Assembly: GCF_001598375.1 (NCBI RefSeq)
Contig: NZ_BCYV01000004.1
Coordinates: forward strand, 62,001 to 126,000
DNA: 64,000 nt
DNA from: Novosphingobium capsulatum NBRC 12533
GTDB lineage: Bacteria > Pseudomonadota > Alphaproteobacteria > Sphingomonadales > Sphingomonadaceae
Direction of reading: 5' to 3'
How positions within the stretch are numbered: the stretch's first letter is position 1; each line of letters opens with the position of its first letter. A model generated the notes under the pieces. The model made no database searches, was not told the DNA's origin, and saw nothing but the letters and a program-made list of their open reading frames with translations. This document shows, piece by piece, positions 1-10,455 of this stretch. The translations under genes and the position numbers were made by a program.

Positions 1-1
1 G

Positions 2-88
2 CTGGCAAGCGCGGTGGGCGGTTTCGAACTGTTCCATTTTGGCCAGGGGCTGTGGTTCAACCGCGCCCGCCGGCGCAGGGGGCTTTGA
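2..88 (+). CDS. C-terminal end of an unknown protein (truncated by window start)
   Basis: Frame 2 is open from the first base and stops at TGA 86-88. The 28 visible residues run from a mildly hydrophobic stretch (LASAVGGFELFHFGQGLWF) into a basic tail of clustered arginines, which looks like the end of a final membrane segment with a positive cytoplasmic tail. The next gene starts 2 bases after this stop, as expected for a gene in the same operon. Complex I operons usually carry nuoA-D upstream, but this tail does not resemble NuoD, so an inserted membrane protein gene is possible. Family not recognised. Confidence 0.4.
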   Translation: MASAVGGFELFHFGQGLWFNRARRRRGL

Positions 89-89
89 C

Positions 90-425
90 ATGGCTGGTTT
101 GACCCAGATCGCCACGGCCATGATCGCGGCCTACAACGCCCAGGATGCCGACACTTACGTCAGCTACATGACCGACGATGCCTGCGAAGCGGGCTATCGC
201 GGCGCCGTGGTGCGCGACGGCAAGGAAGGCACCCGCCAGGGCCTCAAGAAGATGTTTGCCGAGTTTCCGGAAAACCGCGCCGAGGTGATCGGGGCGAACG
301 AGCTGGGCAATTATGTGGTGTTTCACGAGCGCGTCTGGCGCTCTGCCGCTGCCGAGCCGTTTGACGTGATTGCCGTCTACAGCTTCGTCGATGGCAAGTG
401 CGCACGCGTGGAGTTCATTCGCTAA
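90..425 (+). CDS. NTF2-like / SnoaL-fold small protein inside the nuo operon
   Basis: This 111-residue protein has the layout of the NTF2-like superfamily (SnoaL, ketosteroid isomerase-like): an N-terminal helical half ([20 protein letters not shown]), a GKEGTRQGL turn, then curved beta strands ([27 protein letters not shown]). ATG 90 was chosen over the longer frame from 39 because AGGGGG lies just upstream and the extra N-terminus is low-complexity and overlaps the previous gene. Its stop TAA shares a base with the nuoE ATG, so the two should be co-translated. The fold is clear but ligand or catalysis cannot be inferred. A role with complex I, for example in assembly, is only suggested by position. 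Confidence 0.72.
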   Translation: MAGLTQIATAMIAAYNAQDADTYVSYMTDDACEAGYRGAVVRDGKEGTRQGLKKMFAEFPENRAEVIGANELGNYVVFHERVWRSAAAEPFDVIAVYSFVDGKCARVEFIR

Positions 426-1093
426 TGGCTGATCGTCATCCCGAACCCGATAGCCCCGCGCTGCGTGCGCGCTGGGGCAGCTTTGCCTGGACGCCCGAGA
501 ACGCGACCAAGGCCAAGGAAATCATCGCGCGCTATCCCGCCGGGCGCCAGCGTTCTGCGGTGATGCCGCTGCTCGACCTGGCGCAGCGCCAGGTTGGCGC
601 CGAAGAGAACACGCAGGGCTGGCTGCCGCTGCCGGTGATGGAATACGTCGCCGCGCAGCTCGACATGCCGATCATCCGCGTGCTCGAAGTGGCCACCTTC
701 TACACGATGTACAACATCGCGCCGATCGGCCGGTTCCACGTGCAGGTCTGCGGCACCACGCCGTGCATGCTGCGCGGGTCTGACGACATCCTCGCCTCCT
801 GCAAGGCCAAGGGCATGAAGAAGGGCCACACCACTGCTGATGGTCTGTTCACGCTGACCGAAGTGGAATGCATGGGCAACTGCTCGTCGGCGCCGATGGT
901 GCAGATCAACGACGACAACTATGAAGACCTGACGGCCGAGCGGATCGAGCATATCCTCGACGAACTCGCTGCCGGGCGCCAGCCCAAGACCGGCACGCAA
1001 GAGCCGGGCCGCCACACCGTGGAACCGGTGGGTGGGCCGACCTCGCTGACGGCGATGGTTTCCGAAAACCACGATTATCGAGGGGAGTGGTAA
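425..1093 (+). CDS. nuoE: NADH-quinone oxidoreductase subunit E (24 kDa, [2Fe-2S] N1a)
   Basis: A 222-residue subunit of the peripheral arm of respiratory complex I, which passes electrons from NADH through FMN to the iron-sulfur chain. The four ligands of the thioredoxin-like [2Fe-2S] centre N1a are visible as VCGTTPC and ECMGNC. The N-terminal helical bundle ([20 protein letters not shown]) is typical. The ATG at 425 overlaps the previous stop, and a longer in-frame extension to 398 would lie inside the upstream gene. The basic, Gly/Pro-rich C-terminal 35 residues extend past the core, as in other alphaproteobacterial NuoE. nuoF follows 3 bases downstream. Confidence 0.97.
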   Translation: MADRHPEPDSPALRARWGSFAWTPENATKAKEIIARYPAGRQRSAVMPLLDLAQRQVGAEENTQGWLPLPVMEYVAAQLDMPIIRVLEVATFYTMYNIAPIGRFHVQVCGTTPCMLRGSDDILASCKAKGMKKGHTTADGLFTLTEVECMGNCSSAPMVQINDDNYEDLTAERIEHILDELAAGRQPKTGTQEPGRHTVEPVGGPTSLTAMVSENHDYRGEW

Positions 1094-1096
1094 GCC

Positions 1097-2389
1097 ATGG
1101 CCCTTGCCGACAAGGATCGCATCTTCACCAATCTCTACGGCTATCAGCCGTGGAACCTGGCTGCCGCCCAGGCGCGCGGCGATTGGGACAACACCAAGGA
1201 CCTGATCGCGCGCGGCCGTGACGCGATCATCCAGGAAATGAAGGACTCCGGCCTGCGTGGCCGTGGCGGTGCGGGCTTCCCCACCGGCATGAAGTGGTCG
1301 TTCATGCCCAAGGAATCCAAGGATGGCCGCCCCAGCTTTCTGGTGATCAACGCCGACGAATCCGAACCGGGTTCGTGCAAGGACCGCGAAATCATCCGCC
1401 ACGATCCGCACAAGCTGATCGAAGGCGCGCTGGTCGCCGGTTTCGCGATGGGCGCACGCGCGGCCTATATCTACATTCGCGGTGAATATATCCGCGAAGC
1501 CGAAACGCTGTTTGCCGCCGTGGCCGAAGCCTATGACGCTGGTCTGCTCGGCAAGAACGCTGCCGGTTCGGGCTATGATTTCGACGTCTTCGTCCATCGC
1601 GGCGCGGGTGCCTACATCTGCGGCGAAGAAACCGCGATGATCGAATCGCTCGAAGGCAAGAAGGGCCAGCCCCGCCTCAAGCCGCCGTTCCCGGCCGGCG
1701 CCGGCCTCTATGGCTGCCCGACCACGGTGAACAACGTGGAATCGATCGCGGTTGCCCCCACCATCCTGCGCCGTGGCGCGGCATGGTTCTCCAGCTTTGG
1801 CCGGGAGAACAACAAGGGCACCAAGCTGTTCCAGATCAGCGGGCACGTCGACAAGCCCTGCGTGGTCGAGGAAGAGATGTCGATCCCGTTCCGCGAGCTG
1901 ATCGAGAAGCATTGCGGTGGCATTCGCGGCGGTTGGGACAACCTGCTCGCCGTGATCCCGGGTGGTTCGTCGGTGCCGCTGGTGCCGGCGGCCGAGATCA
2001 TGGATGCGCCGATGGACTTTGACGGCCTGCGCGCACTCGGCTCTGGCCTGGGCACCGCAGCGATCATCGTCATGGACAAGTCTACCGACATCGTTCGCGC
2101 GATCAGCCGCCTTTCGTACTTCTACAAGCACGAAAGCTGCGGCCAGTGCACACCCTGCCGCGAAGGCACCGGCTGGATGTGGCGCGTGATGGAGCGCCTG
2201 CGCACCGGCGATGCCGACGTGGAAGAGATCGACATGCTCTTCAACGTGACCAAGCAGGTCGAAGGCCACACCATCTGCGCCCTGGGTGACGCGGCCGCCT
2301 GGCCGATCCAGGGCCTGATTCGCCACTTCCGCCCCGAAATCGAACGTCGCATCGCCGCGCGCGCCGACGTTCGGGAGGCAGCAGAATAA
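1097..2389 (+). CDS. nuoF: NADH-quinone oxidoreductase subunit F (51 kDa, FMN, NADH site, N3)
   Basis: This 430-residue flavoprotein oxidises NADH at the tip of complex I. Visible signatures are the glycine-rich nucleotide/FMN segment [13 protein letters not shown] near residue 55, the [19 protein letters not shown] motif near residue 180, and the N3 [4Fe-4S] ligands [11 protein letters not shown] plus the later Cys in HTICALGD. Length matches the family. GGGGAG precedes the ATG. Its stop TAA overlaps the nuoG ATG by one base, indicating translational coupling. Confidence 0.98.
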   Translation: MALADKDRIFTNLYGYQPWNLAAAQARGDWDNTKDLIARGRDAIIQEMKDSGLRGRGGAGFPTGMKWSFMPKESKDGRPSFLVINADESEPGSCKDREIIRHDPHKLIEGALVAGFAMGARAAYIYIRGEYIREAETLFAAVAEAYDAGLLGKNAAGSGYDFDVFVHRGAGAYICGEETAMIESLEGKKGQPRLKPPFPAGAGLYGCPTTVNNVESIAVAPTILRRGAAWFSSFGRENNKGTKLFQISGHVDKPCVVEEEMSIPFRELIEKHCGGIRGGWDNLLAVIPGGSSVPLVPAAEIMDAPMDFDGLRALGSGLGTAAIIVMDKSTDIVRAISRLSYFYKHESCGQCTPCREGTGWMWRVMERLRTGDADVEEIDMLFNVTKQVEGHTICALGDAAAWPIQGLIRHFRPEIERRIAARADVREAAE

Positions 2390-4395
2390 TGCCCAAGGTC
2401 AAAGTAGACGGCGTCGAACTCGAAGTTCCGGCCGGGGCCACCGTGCTCCAGGCCTGCGAACTCGCCGGCAAGGAAATCCCCCGCTTCTGCTATCACGAGC
2501 GGCTGAGCATTGCCGGCAACTGCCGCATGTGCCTGGTCGAAGTGAAGCCTGGGCCGCCCAAGCCGCAGGCGTCGTGCGCGCTTCCGGCCAGCGAAGGCCA
2601 GGAAATCCGCACCGACAGCGAAATGGTCAAGAAGGCGCGGGAAGGGGTGATGGAGTTCCTCCTCATCAACCACCCGCTCGATTGCCCGATCTGTGACCAG
2701 GGCGGCGAATGCGACCTGCAGGACCAGTCGGTGGCCTATGGCCGTGGCGGCTCACGCTATCACGAGCACAAGCGTGCCGTGACCGAGAAGTACATGGGCC
2801 CGCTCATCAAGACGACGATGACGCGCTGCATCCACTGCACCCGCTGCGTGCGGTTCTCGGAAGAGATCGCCGGCGTGGACGAAATCGGCGCGCTCTATCG
2901 CGGCGAAACCATGCAGATCAGCACCTATCTGGAAAAGGCCGCCAAGCACGAGCTTTCGGCCAATGTGATCGACCTGTGCCCGGTCGGCGCGCTGACCAGC
3001 AAGCCCTATGCGTTCGAAGCGCGCCCGTGGGAGTTGAAGAAGACGCTGTCGATCGACGTGTCTGACGCGATCGGCGCCAACATCCGCCTCGACAGCCGTG
3101 GCCGCGAAGTGCTGCGCATCCTGCCGCGCGTCAACGATGACGTGAACGAGGAATGGCTGGCCGATCGTGGGCGCTTCATGGTCGACGGCCTGACCCGCCG
3201 CCGCCTGGATCGTCCGTGGCTGCGCCGTGATGGCAAGCTGGTTGCCGCAACCTGGGCCGAAGCCTTTGCCGCGGTTGCCTCGATCAACCCCGGCCCGTCG
3301 GTTGCGGTGGTTGCCGGTGACCTGGTCGATTGCGAAACGATGTTCGCGGCCAAGTCCCTGGCCAGCGCGCTCGGTTCCTCGCTGCTCGAAGGGCGGCAGA
3401 CCGGCATGGCGTACACCACGTCGAGCCTGGCGGCCGTGGCGTTCAACTCGACCCTGGCCGGCATCGAGGACGCTGATGCGATCCTGATCGTGGGCAGCCA
3501 GGTCCGCAACGAAGCGCCGCTGCTCAATCCGCGCCTGCGCAAGGCCGTGAAGCGCGGCGCCAAGGTCTTCGTGATCGGGCCGGTGTGGGATACCACGTTC
3601 CCCGCCACGTTCCTGGGCGACGATGCCGTCACGCTGGCCAACCTGCCGGCCGAAGTGGCCGACGCGTTTGGCGCGGCAAACAAGCCGGCGATCATCATCG
3701 GCGGTGCGGGCCTGGCCAAGGGCGCGCTGGAAGCGGGCCTGGGCTTTGCCGCGCGCTTCAACCTGGTGCGCGATGGCTGGAACGGCTTCAACGTGCTGCA
3801 CATGGCAGCCGCGCGCATGGGCGGCCTGATGCTGGGCTATGCCCAGCCGGGCGGCTTGGCTGATCTGGTGGCGGCCAAGCCCAAGATGGTCATTTCGCTG
3901 GGTGCGGACGAGGTCGACTGGACCAAGTTTGCCGACAGCATGATCGTCCACATCGGCCATCACGGCGACAAGGCGGCCCATGCCGCCGACGTGATCCTGC
4001 CTGCCGCTGCGTTCAGCGAAAAGGACGGCACTTACGTCAACACCGAAGGCCGCGTGCAGTTTGCCGAACGCGCCGTGTTCGCCCCGGGCGAAGCGCGCGA
4101 AGATTGGACGATCATGCGCGCGCTGGCCGATGCCTTTGGCGTCAATGTCGGGTTCGACAGCTTTGAACAGCTGCGCGCGGCGATGATCGCGGCGGTGCCG
4201 GCACTGGGCGTCGAAGGTCTGGCCGATTACGGCGCGCTTCCCACGGCTCCGGCCAGCGCGGATTGCACCGGGACGATCGCCTATCCGATCGCCGATCCCT
4301 ATCTGACCAACGCCATCGGCCGCGCCAGCCCCACGCTGCAGCGCTGCTCGAGCGAACTGCTCCACGGTGAACTTCAGGCGGAGGCCGCGGAATGA
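2389..4395 (+). CDS. nuoG: NADH-quinone oxidoreductase subunit G (75 kDa, iron-sulfur)
   Basis: A 668-residue iron-sulfur subunit that carries electrons along the peripheral arm. From the N-terminus: a ferredoxin-like [2Fe-2S] domain (CYHERL and NCRMCLVE), a His-Cys [4Fe-4S] segment (CPICDQGGECDLQD), a CIHCTRCVRF cluster site, then a molybdopterin-oxidoreductase-like domain that has lost its cofactor. The length suits the short mitochondrial-type NuoG, not the ~900-residue E. coli form. It starts on the last base of the nuoF stop, after an AGGCAG ribosome site, and overlaps nuoH by four bases. Confidence 0.98.
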   Translation: MPKVKVDGVELEVPAGATVLQACELAGKEIPRFCYHERLSIAGNCRMCLVEVKPGPPKPQASCALPASEGQEIRTDSEMVKKAREGVMEFLLINHPLDCPICDQGGECDLQDQSVAYGRGGSRYHEHKRAVTEKYMGPLIKTTMTRCIHCTRCVRFSEEIAGVDEIGALYRGETMQISTYLEKAAKHELSANVIDLCPVGALTSKPYAFEARPWELKKTLSIDVSDAIGANIRLDSRGREVLRILPRVNDDVNEEWLADRGRFMVDGLTRRRLDRPWLRRDGKLVAATWAEAFAAVASINPGPSVAVVAGDLVDCETMFAAKSLASALGSSLLEGRQTGMAYTTSSLAAVAFNSTLAGIEDADAILIVGSQVRNEAPLLNPRLRKAVKRGAKVFVIGPVWDTTFPATFLGDDAVTLANLPAEVADAFGAANKPAIIIGGAGLAKGALEAGLGFAARFNLVRDGWNGFNVLHMAAARMGGLMLGYAQPGGLADLVAAKPKMVISLGADEVDWTKFADSMIVHIGHHGDKAAHAADVILPAAAFSEKDGTYVNTEGRVQFAERAVFAPGEAREDWTIMRALADAFGVNVGFDSFEQLRAAMIAAVPALGVEGLADYGALPTAPASADCTGTIAYPIADPYLTNAIGRASPTLQRCSSELLHGELQAEAAE

Positions 4396-5438
4396 CTGCG
4401 TTCTTTCAAGGCCTTGGCCTGCCCTTCGCGGCGGCCTGGACCATTTCCACGATCTGCGGAATCCTGCTGATCGCGCTGCCGGTGATGCTGGCGGTGGCCA
4501 TGGTCATCTATGTCGACCGCAAGGTCTGGGCATCGATGGCGCTGCGCCGTGGCCCCAACGTGGTTGGCCCGTTCGGGATTCTTCAGTCGTTTGCCGACGG
4601 CCTGAAGGTGTTCCTGCAGGAAACCATCATTCCTTCGGCGGCGAACAAGGGCCTGTTCCTGATCGCGCCGATCATCACTTTCACGGTGGCGCTGCTGGCC
4701 TGGGCGGTGATCCCGTTCAATTCGGGCGCGATCCTGGCCGATATCAACGTCGGCCTGCTCTATATCCTCGCGATCTCGTCGCTGGGGGTTTACGGCATCG
4801 TCATCGCGGGCTGGTCGTCCAACTCGAAGTACCCGTTCTTCTCGGCGATGCGCGCATCGGCCCAGATGATCAGCTACGAAGTCTCGATCGGCTTCATCCT
4901 GGTCTGCGTGGTGTTGTGGGCCAACTCGTTCAATCTTAACGATATCGTCAAGGCGCAGCACGGCTTCGGCTTTGGCTTCATCAACGGTTTCTGGTGCAGC
5001 CCGCTGCTGTTCCCGATGTGGGTGATGTTCCTAATCTCCAGCATGGCCGAAACCCAGCGCGCACCGTTCGACCTGACCGAAGCGGAAAGCGAACTCGTCG
5101 CCGGCTATCAGACCGAATATTCGTCGATGGCCTTCGCCCTGTTCTGGCTGGGTGAATACGGCAACGTGCTGTTGATGTGCGCGCTCAACGCCACGCTGTT
5201 CTGGGGCGGTTACCTGCCGCCGGTGGAACTGGCGATCCTCTACCTGATCCCTGGTTGGATCTGGCTGATCCTCAAGATCGCTTTCGGCTTCTTCGTATTC
5301 AGCTGGGTCAAGGCGACGGTGCCCCGTTACCGTTATGACCAACTGATGCGCCTTGGCTGGAAGATCTTCCTGCCCGTCTCGCTGCTGTTCGTGTTCCTCG
5401 TCAGCGGCTACCTCATGGCTACCGGACACTTCGCATGA
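4392..5438 (+). CDS. nuoH: NADH-quinone oxidoreductase subunit H (membrane, quinone site)
   Basis: A 348-residue membrane protein with about eight hydrophobic helices, linking the peripheral arm to the membrane arm of complex I and forming part of the ubiquinone cavity. Family signatures are [19 protein letters not shown] after the first helix and the acidic loop [20 protein letters not shown] near residue 220. The ATG overlaps the nuoG stop (ATGA), and the C-terminus overlaps nuoI in the same way. Length and motif spacing are normal for the ND1/NuoH family. Confidence 0.98.
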   Translation: MTAFFQGLGLPFAAAWTISTICGILLIALPVMLAVAMVIYVDRKVWASMALRRGPNVVGPFGILQSFADGLKVFLQETIIPSAANKGLFLIAPIITFTVALLAWAVIPFNSGAILADINVGLLYILAISSLGVYGIVIAGWSSNSKYPFFSAMRASAQMISYEVSIGFILVCVVLWANSFNLNDIVKAQHGFGFGFINGFWCSPLLFPMWVMFLISSMAETQRAPFDLTEAESELVAGYQTEYSSMAFALFWLGEYGNVLLMCALNATLFWGGYLPPVELAILYLIPGWIWLILKIAFGFFVFSWVKATVPRYRYDQLMRLGWKIFLPVSLLFVFLVSGYLMATGHFA

Positions 5439-5920
5439 CTGTCGGACAGCTCGTCAAGAGCTTCACCCTCTGGGAGTTCGTGAAAGCGCACTGGCTGACC
5501 CTGAAGTATTTCTTCAGGCCCAAGGCGACCGTGAACTACCCGTTCGAGAAGAACCCGATCTCGCCGCGCTTCCGTGGTGAACACGCCCTGCGCCGTTATC
5601 CCAACGGCGAGGAACGCTGCATCGCGTGCAAGCTGTGCGAAGCGGTGTGCCCGGCGCAGGCGATCACGATCGAGGCGCAACCGCGCGAGGACGGCAGCCG
5701 CCGCACCACGCGGTATGATATCGACATGACCAAGTGCATCTTCTGCGGCTTTTGCCAGGAAGCATGCCCGGTCGATGCCATCGTCGAGGGGCCCAACTTC
5801 GAATACGCGACCGAAACGCGCGAAGAACTGCTCTACGACAAGGCCAAGCTTCTGGCGAACGGGGACAAGTGGGAGCGGGCGATTGCCGCGAACCTTGAAG
5901 CCGATGCACCGTACCGGTAA
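5435..5920 (+). CDS. nuoI: NADH-quinone oxidoreductase subunit I (two [4Fe-4S] clusters N6a/N6b)
   Basis: A 161-residue ferredoxin-like subunit carrying the pair of [4Fe-4S] clusters nearest the quinone site. Both motifs are intact: [12 protein letters not shown] and [12 protein letters not shown]. The amphipathic N-terminal helix ([20 protein letters not shown]) is the usual membrane-associating segment of the TYKY/NuoI family. It starts by ATGA overlap with nuoH. nuoJ follows after 12 bases. Confidence 0.98.
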   Translation: MTVGQLVKSFTLWEFVKAHWLTLKYFFRPKATVNYPFEKNPISPRFRGEHALRRYPNGEERCIACKLCEAVCPAQAITIEAQPREDGSRRTTRYDIDMTKCIFCGFCQEACPVDAIVEGPNFEYATETREELLYDKAKLLANGDKWERAIAANLEADAPYR

Positions 5921-5932
5921 GGGGCGCGCGTC

Positions 5933-6550
5933 ATGATCCAGGCAATTGCCTTTTATCTCTTTGCCACGCTTACGATCTTTTCGGGCGCGGTGACCATTCT
6001 CGCCCGCAATCCGGTGCACTCGGTGCTCTGGCTGATCCTGGCGTTCTTCAACGCTGCTGGCCTCATGATCCTGATCGGCGCCGAGTTCATCGCGATGCTG
6101 CTGGTGATCGTCTATGTCGGCGCGGTGGCGGTGCTGTTCCTGTTCGTCGTCATGATGCTCGACATCGACTTCGCGCAGCTGCGGGCCGGCTTCATCAAGA
6201 ACTTCCCGCTCGGCTTTGCCCTGGCCTTCGTGTTCCTGGCCGAACTGGTCATGGGCGTGGGCGCCTACAAGGCCGGTGGCCTGGTGCTGGGTACGCCTGA
6301 CGCGGCGACTGCACCGGTGGCGGGGCTGTCCAACACGGCGGCCATCGGAGCGCTGCTCTATTCGCGCTATCTCTTCCTGTTCGAAACCGCCGGCATTATC
6401 CTGCTGGTGGCCATGATCGGCGCTATCGTGCTGACCCATCGCCAGCGTGGCGATGTGCGCGGCCAGAAGCCGAGCAGCCAGATCTCGCGCCGTCCGGAAG
6501 AGGCGACCATCAATCTTCAGCCGGAAGTCGGGAAGGGGGTAACGCTCTGA
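5933..6550 (+). CDS. nuoJ: NADH-quinone oxidoreductase subunit J
   Basis: A 205-residue membrane subunit with about five transmembrane helices, corresponding to mitochondrial ND6. The conserved third-helix region is visible as [20 protein letters not shown], including the helix segment that can form a pi-bulge in complex I structures. The C-terminal 35 residues are hydrophilic and rich in Arg/Ser/Pro, a cytoplasmic tail common in alphaproteobacteria. The stop TGA shares its A with the nuoK ATG. Confidence 0.96.
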   Translation: MIQAIAFYLFATLTIFSGAVTILARNPVHSVLWLILAFFNAAGLMILIGAEFIAMLLVIVYVGAVAVLFLFVVMMLDIDFAQLRAGFIKNFPLGFALAFVFLAELVMGVGAYKAGGLVLGTPDAATAPVAGLSNTAAIGALLYSRYLFLFETAGIILLVAMIGAIVLTHRQRGDVRGQKPSSQISRRPEEATINLQPEVGKGVTL

Positions 6551-6855
6551 TGATCGGCATCGAACATTATGTCTTCGTCAGCGCGATCCTGTTCGTGCTC
6601 GGCGTGCTGGGGATTTTCCTCAACCGCAAGAACGTCATCATTCTGCTGATGTCGATCGAGCTGATCCTGCTGTCGGTGAACCTCAACCTGGTCGCTTTCA
6701 GCGTCTTCCTGCATGATCTGGTCGGCCAGATCTTCGCGATGTTCGTGCTCACGGTGGCAGCGGGCGAAGCGGCGATCGGTCTTGCCATTCTTGTCATCTA
6801 CTTCCGTGGCCGCGGCACGATTGCCGTCGACGACGTCAACCGGATGAAGGGCTGA
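6550..6855 (+). CDS. nuoK: NADH-quinone oxidoreductase subunit K
   Basis: A 101-residue, three-helix membrane subunit (ND4L homologue) next to the proton channels. The two conserved membrane glutamates sit in [17 protein letters not shown] and in [13 protein letters not shown], the expected positions. It starts on the last base of nuoJ and is followed by nuoL after 4 bases. The length is exactly that of the family. Confidence 0.97.
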   Translation: MIGIEHYVFVSAILFVLGVLGIFLNRKNVIILLMSIELILLSVNLNLVAFSVFLHDLVGQIFAMFVLTVAAGEAAIGLAILVIYFRGRGTIAVDDVNRMKG

Positions 6856-6859
6856 ACCC

Positions 6860-8914
6860 ATGTCGTCCATCAACGTCATCGTCTTCCTGCCGCTTCTGGC
6901 AGCGATCGTTGCCGGCCTTGGCAACAAGAAACTGGGCCTGATCCCGTCGAAGGTGATCACCACCGGCGCGCTGTTCTTTTCCTGCGCGCTGTCGTGGCCG
7001 ATCTTCCTCTCGTTCCTGGGCGGCCATGCCGAAGCGAGCGTTACGCCGGTGCTGCACTGGGTGAAGTCGGGCGATCTCGATTTCCTCTGGGCGCTGCGCG
7101 TCGATACGCTCACCGCGATCATGCTGGTGGTGATCACCACCGTCTCGTTCCTGGTGCACCTCTATTCCTGGGGGTACATGAGCGAGGAACCCGATCAGCC
7201 GCGCTTCTTCGCCTATCTGTCGCTGTTCACCTTTGCCATGTTGATGCTGGTGACGGCCGACAACCTGGTGCAGATGTTCTTCGGCTGGGAAGGCGTGGGC
7301 CTGGCCTCGTACCTCCTGATCGGCTTCTGGTTCCGCAAGCCCAGCGCCAATGCCGCCGCGATGAAGGCCTTCGTGGTCAACCGCGTGGGCGACCTTGGCT
7401 TCATGATGGGCATCTTTGCGACGTTCCTGGTGTTCCACACCGTGTCGATCCCACAGATCCTGCACGATGCGCCAGCCGTCCTTTCGGGCTCGACCATCGG
7501 TTTCCTGGGCTATCGCCTCGATACCGCCACGGTGATCTGCATCCTGCTGTTCATCGGCGCGATGGGCAAGTCGGCGCAGCTCGGCCTGCACACCTGGTTG
7601 CCTGACGCCATGGAAGGCCCGACCCCGGTGTCAGCGCTGATCCACGCGGCCACCATGGTCACCGCCGGCGTGTTCATGGTTTGCCGCCTGTCGCCGCTGT
7701 TCGAACTGAGCCCGACGGCGACCAGCTTCGTCACCTTCATCGGCGCGATGACCTGCTTCTTTGCCGCCACGATCGGCACGACGCAGACCGACATCAAGCG
7801 CGTGATCGCCTATTCGACCTGCTCGCAGCTCGGCTACATGTTCTTTGCCGCCGGCGTTGGCGCCTATGGCGCGGCGATGTTCCACCTGTTCACGCACGCC
7901 TTCTTCAAGGCGCTGCTGTTCCTGGGTGCCGGCTCGGTGATCCATGCCATGCACCACGAACAGGACATGCGTTACTACGGTGGCCTGCGGAAGAAGATCC
8001 CGCTGACCTTCTTCGCCATGATGGCCGGCACGCTGGCCATTACAGGGGTCGGTGCATTCGAGATCGGTTTCGCCGGTTTCTTCTCGAAGGATGCGATCAT
8101 CGAGGCCGCCTGGGCCAAGGGCACCGAACTCGGGCACTTTGCCTTCTTCATGGGCGTGTTCGCTGCGCTGCTCACCAGCTTCTATTCGTGGCGCCTGGTC
8201 TACCTGACTTTCTTCGGCAAGCCGCGCTGGGAGCAGTCGGAGCACATCCAGCACGCCGTGCACGATGCGCATGGCCACGACGATCATGGGCATGATCATG
8301 CACACGCGCATGGCCATGATCATCACCACCATGACGAACACAGCGATGGCACGGCGGGCTATCACCCGCACGAAAGCCCGCTGGTCATGCTGGTGCCGCT
8401 GGTCGTGCTGTCGCTCGGCGCCATCTTCGCAGGTTGGGTTTTCGCACACGCGTTCATCAGCGAAGGTACGGGTGAATTCTGGAAGGGCGCGCTGGTCTAC
8501 AGCGAGCACCTGATCCACGCCGCGCACCATGTGCCGACCTGGGTGAAGTGGTCGCCGTTCGCGGTGATGGTCACTGGCTTCCTGATCGCGACGTATGCCT
8601 ATGTCGTGAACCCGGCGTTCCCGGCGGCTTTCGTGAACCAGTTCGGCTTCCTCTATCGCTTCCTGCTCAACAAGTGGTACTTCGACGAACTCTATCACTT
8701 CATCTTCGTGCGCCCCGCGCTGTGGCTCGGCCGCGTGTTCTGGAAGGTGGGTGATATCGGGATCATCGATCGCTTTGGCCCGAACGGCGCCGCCTGGCTG
8801 GTGGCGCAGGGCAGCCGCGGGGCGGTCAAGCTCCAGTCCGGATATCTCTACAGCTATGCGCTGGTCATGCTCGTCGGTCTCGTCGGCGCGATCAGCTGGG
8901 TGATCGCACAATGA
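6860..8914 (+). CDS. nuoL: NADH-quinone oxidoreductase subunit L (antiporter-like) with His-rich loop
   Basis: A 684-residue antiporter-like subunit at the distal end of the complex I membrane arm, thought to pump protons. The conserved core [16 protein letters not shown], the channel lysine region ([19 protein letters not shown]) and [19 protein letters not shown] are all present. Between predicted helices, around residues 460-500, there is a histidine/aspartate-rich run (repeated HGHD and HDHAH units, about 17 histidines within 40 residues) before [11 protein letters not shown]. This kind of His-rich loop is not part of the E. coli protein. The long C-terminal amphipathic helix region is present. 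The stop overlaps nuoM (ATGA). Confidence 0.97.
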   Translation: MSSINVIVFLPLLAAIVAGLGNKKLGLIPSKVITTGALFFSCALSWPIFLSFLGGHAEASVTPVLHWVKSGDLDFLWALRVDTLTAIMLVVITTVSFLVHLYSWGYMSEEPDQPRFFAYLSLFTFAMLMLVTADNLVQMFFGWEGVGLASYLLIGFWFRKPSANAAAMKAFVVNRVGDLGFMMGIFATFLVFHTVSIPQILHDAPAVLSGSTIGFLGYRLDTATVICILLFIGAMGKSAQLGLHTWLPDAMEGPTPVSALIHAATMVTAGVFMVCRLSPLFELSPTATSFVTFIGAMTCFFAATIGTTQTDIKRVIAYSTCSQLGYMFFAAGVGAYGAAMFHLFTHAFFKALLFLGAGSVIHAMHHEQDMRYYGGLRKKIPLTFFAMMAGTLAITGVGAFEIGFAGFFSKDAIIEAAWAKGTELGHFAFFMGVFAALLTSFYSWRLVYLTFFGKPRWEQSEHIQHAVHDAHGHDDHGHDHAHAHGHDHHHHDEHSDGTAGYHPHESPLVMLVPLVVLSLGAIFAGWVFAHAFISEGTGEFWKGALVYSEHLIHAAHHVPTWVKWSPFAVMVTGFLIATYAYVVNPAFPAAFVNQFGFLYRFLLNKWYFDELYHFIFVRPALWLGRVFWKVGDIGIIDRFGPNGAAWLVAQGSRGAVKLQSGYLYSYALVMLVGLVGAISWVIAQ

Positions 8915-10455
8915 CCGGCTTTCCGATCCTTTCGCTCATGCTGCTGGTGCCGCTCGTCGGCGCCGGCCTGGTCCTCAAGGCCAACCGCGAGCAGGCCCGC
9001 CTGATCGCGCTGATCGCCACGCTCATCGATTTCGTCCTGGGCGTTGTCCTGTGGATGCACTTCGATGTGGGCGGCGCACAGTGGCAGTTCCAGGAGCGGG
9101 CCGCGCTCTTCTCCGGCTTTGAATGGAAGCTGGGCATCGATGGCATCGCCCTGCTGCTGATCGCACTGACCGTGTTCCTCATGCCGATCTGCATCGGCGC
9201 CAGCTGGAACTCGATCGAGAAGCGCGCCGGTGAATACTACGCGGCGTTCCTGCTGATGGAGACGCTGATGATCGGCGTCTTCACCGCGCAGGATCTGTTC
9301 CTGTTCTACATCATGTTCGAAGCCGGCCTGATCCCGATGTATCTGATCATCGGCATCTGGGGCGGGGCGGATCGCATCTACGCCAGCTACAAGTTCTTCC
9401 TCTACACGCTGCTCGGCTCGGTGCTGATGCTGATCGCGATGTTCTGGATGGTCAACGTGGCGGGCACCAGCGACATCCCGACGCTGATGGCCTACAACTT
9501 CCCGGTCCATGCGCAGACTTGGCTGTGGCTTGCGTTCTTTGCCAGCTTTGCGGTGAAGATGCCGATGTGGCCGGTGCACACCTGGCTGCCCGACGCGCAC
9601 GTGCAGGCACCCACCGCCGGCTCGGTGATCCTGGCGGGCGTGTTGCTCAAGATGGGTGGCTACGGCTTCATCCGCTTCTCGCTGCCGATGTTCCCCGAAG
9701 CCTCGGCGCAGTTCGCGCCGCTGGTGTGGGGCCTGTCGATGGCGGCCGTGGTGATCACCTCGCTGATCGCGCTGGTCCAGCAGGACATCAAGAAGCTGAT
9801 CGCCTATTCCTCGGTCGCGCACATGGCGATCGTGACCATCGGCCTCTTCGCGTTCAACACGCAGGGTCTTGAAGGCTCGATGCTGATCATGCTGAGCCAC
9901 GGCCTGGTGGCCGGCGCGCTGTTCCTGGGCGTGGGCGTGATCTATGATCGCCTGCACACCCGTGAAATCACGCGCTATGGCGGTCTTGCCATAAACATGC
10001 CGTACTACGCGCTGTTCATGCTGCTGTTCACCATGGCCTCGATCGGCCTGCCGGGCACCAGCGGGTTCGTGGGTGAATTCCTCTCGCTGATGGGCGTTTA
10101 TGCCGAAAGCAGCTGGGTGGCGCTGGTGTGCACCACCGGGATCATCCTGGGTGCGGCCTATATGCTCTACCTCTATCGCCGCGTGATCTTTGGTGACCAG
10201 AAGAACGCCGACGCTGCCGCCATGCTCGATCTCGACAAGCGCGAGTGGGCAATGATGGTGCCGCTGGCCGCCGTGGTGCTGTGGATGGGCGTCTATCCGG
10301 AAAGCTTCCTGGCGCCGATGCGCAAGGATATCGCCGCGCTTGAAGCGCGCGTGGCCCCGGCCAAGCCCAAGGGCGACGCGCAACTGAAACTCGGGGTGGC
10401 CCAGCCGGTTGGTGCCGCTGCCCATGAAGAAGCCGCGCACGGGGAGGCGCACTGA
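8911..10455 (+). CDS. nuoM: NADH-quinone oxidoreductase subunit M (antiporter-like)
   Basis: A 514-residue antiporter-like subunit of the complex I membrane arm. Signatures include [20 protein letters not shown] with the conserved membrane glutamate, [20 protein letters not shown] and [19 protein letters not shown]. About 14 hydrophobic segments are apparent. The C-terminal tail is charged and ends in a short His/Glu-rich patch. The start overlaps nuoL and the stop TGA shares its A with the nuoN ATG. Confidence 0.98.
   Translation: MTGFPILSLMLLVPLVGAGLVLKANREQARLIALIATLIDFVLGVVLWMHFDVGGAQWQFQERAALFSGFEWKLGIDGIALLLIALTVFLMPICIGASWNSIEKRAGEYYAAFLLMETLMIGVFTAQDLFLFYIMFEAGLIPMYLIIGIWGGADRIYASYKFFLYTLLGSVLMLIAMFWMVNVAGTSDIPTLMAYNFPVHAQTWLWLAFFASFAVKMPMWPVHTWLPDAHVQAPTAGSVILAGVLLKMGGYGFIRFSLPMFPEASAQFAPLVWGLSMAAVVITSLIALVQQDIKKLIAYSSVAHMAIVTIGLFAFNTQGLEGSMLIMLSHGLVAGALFLGVGVIYDRLHTREITRYGGLAINMPYYALFMLLFTMASIGLPGTSGFVGEFLSLMGVYAESSWVALVCTTGIILGAAYMLYLYRRVIFGDQKNADAAAMLDLDKREWAMMVPLAAVVLWMGVYPESFLAPMRKDIAALEARVAPAKPKGDAQLKLGVAQPVGAAAHEEAAHGEAH

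Noticed and set aside
422..2326. Long minus-strand open frame opposite nuoE/nuoF
   Set aside because: Antisense shadow of GC-rich genes; repetitive His/Arg/Gly composition and no family signature. Similar frames opposite nuoG, nuoL, nuoM, nuoN/birA, recJ, leuA, ilvB, purL, the TonB receptor, rpoD and dnaG were rejected for the same reason.
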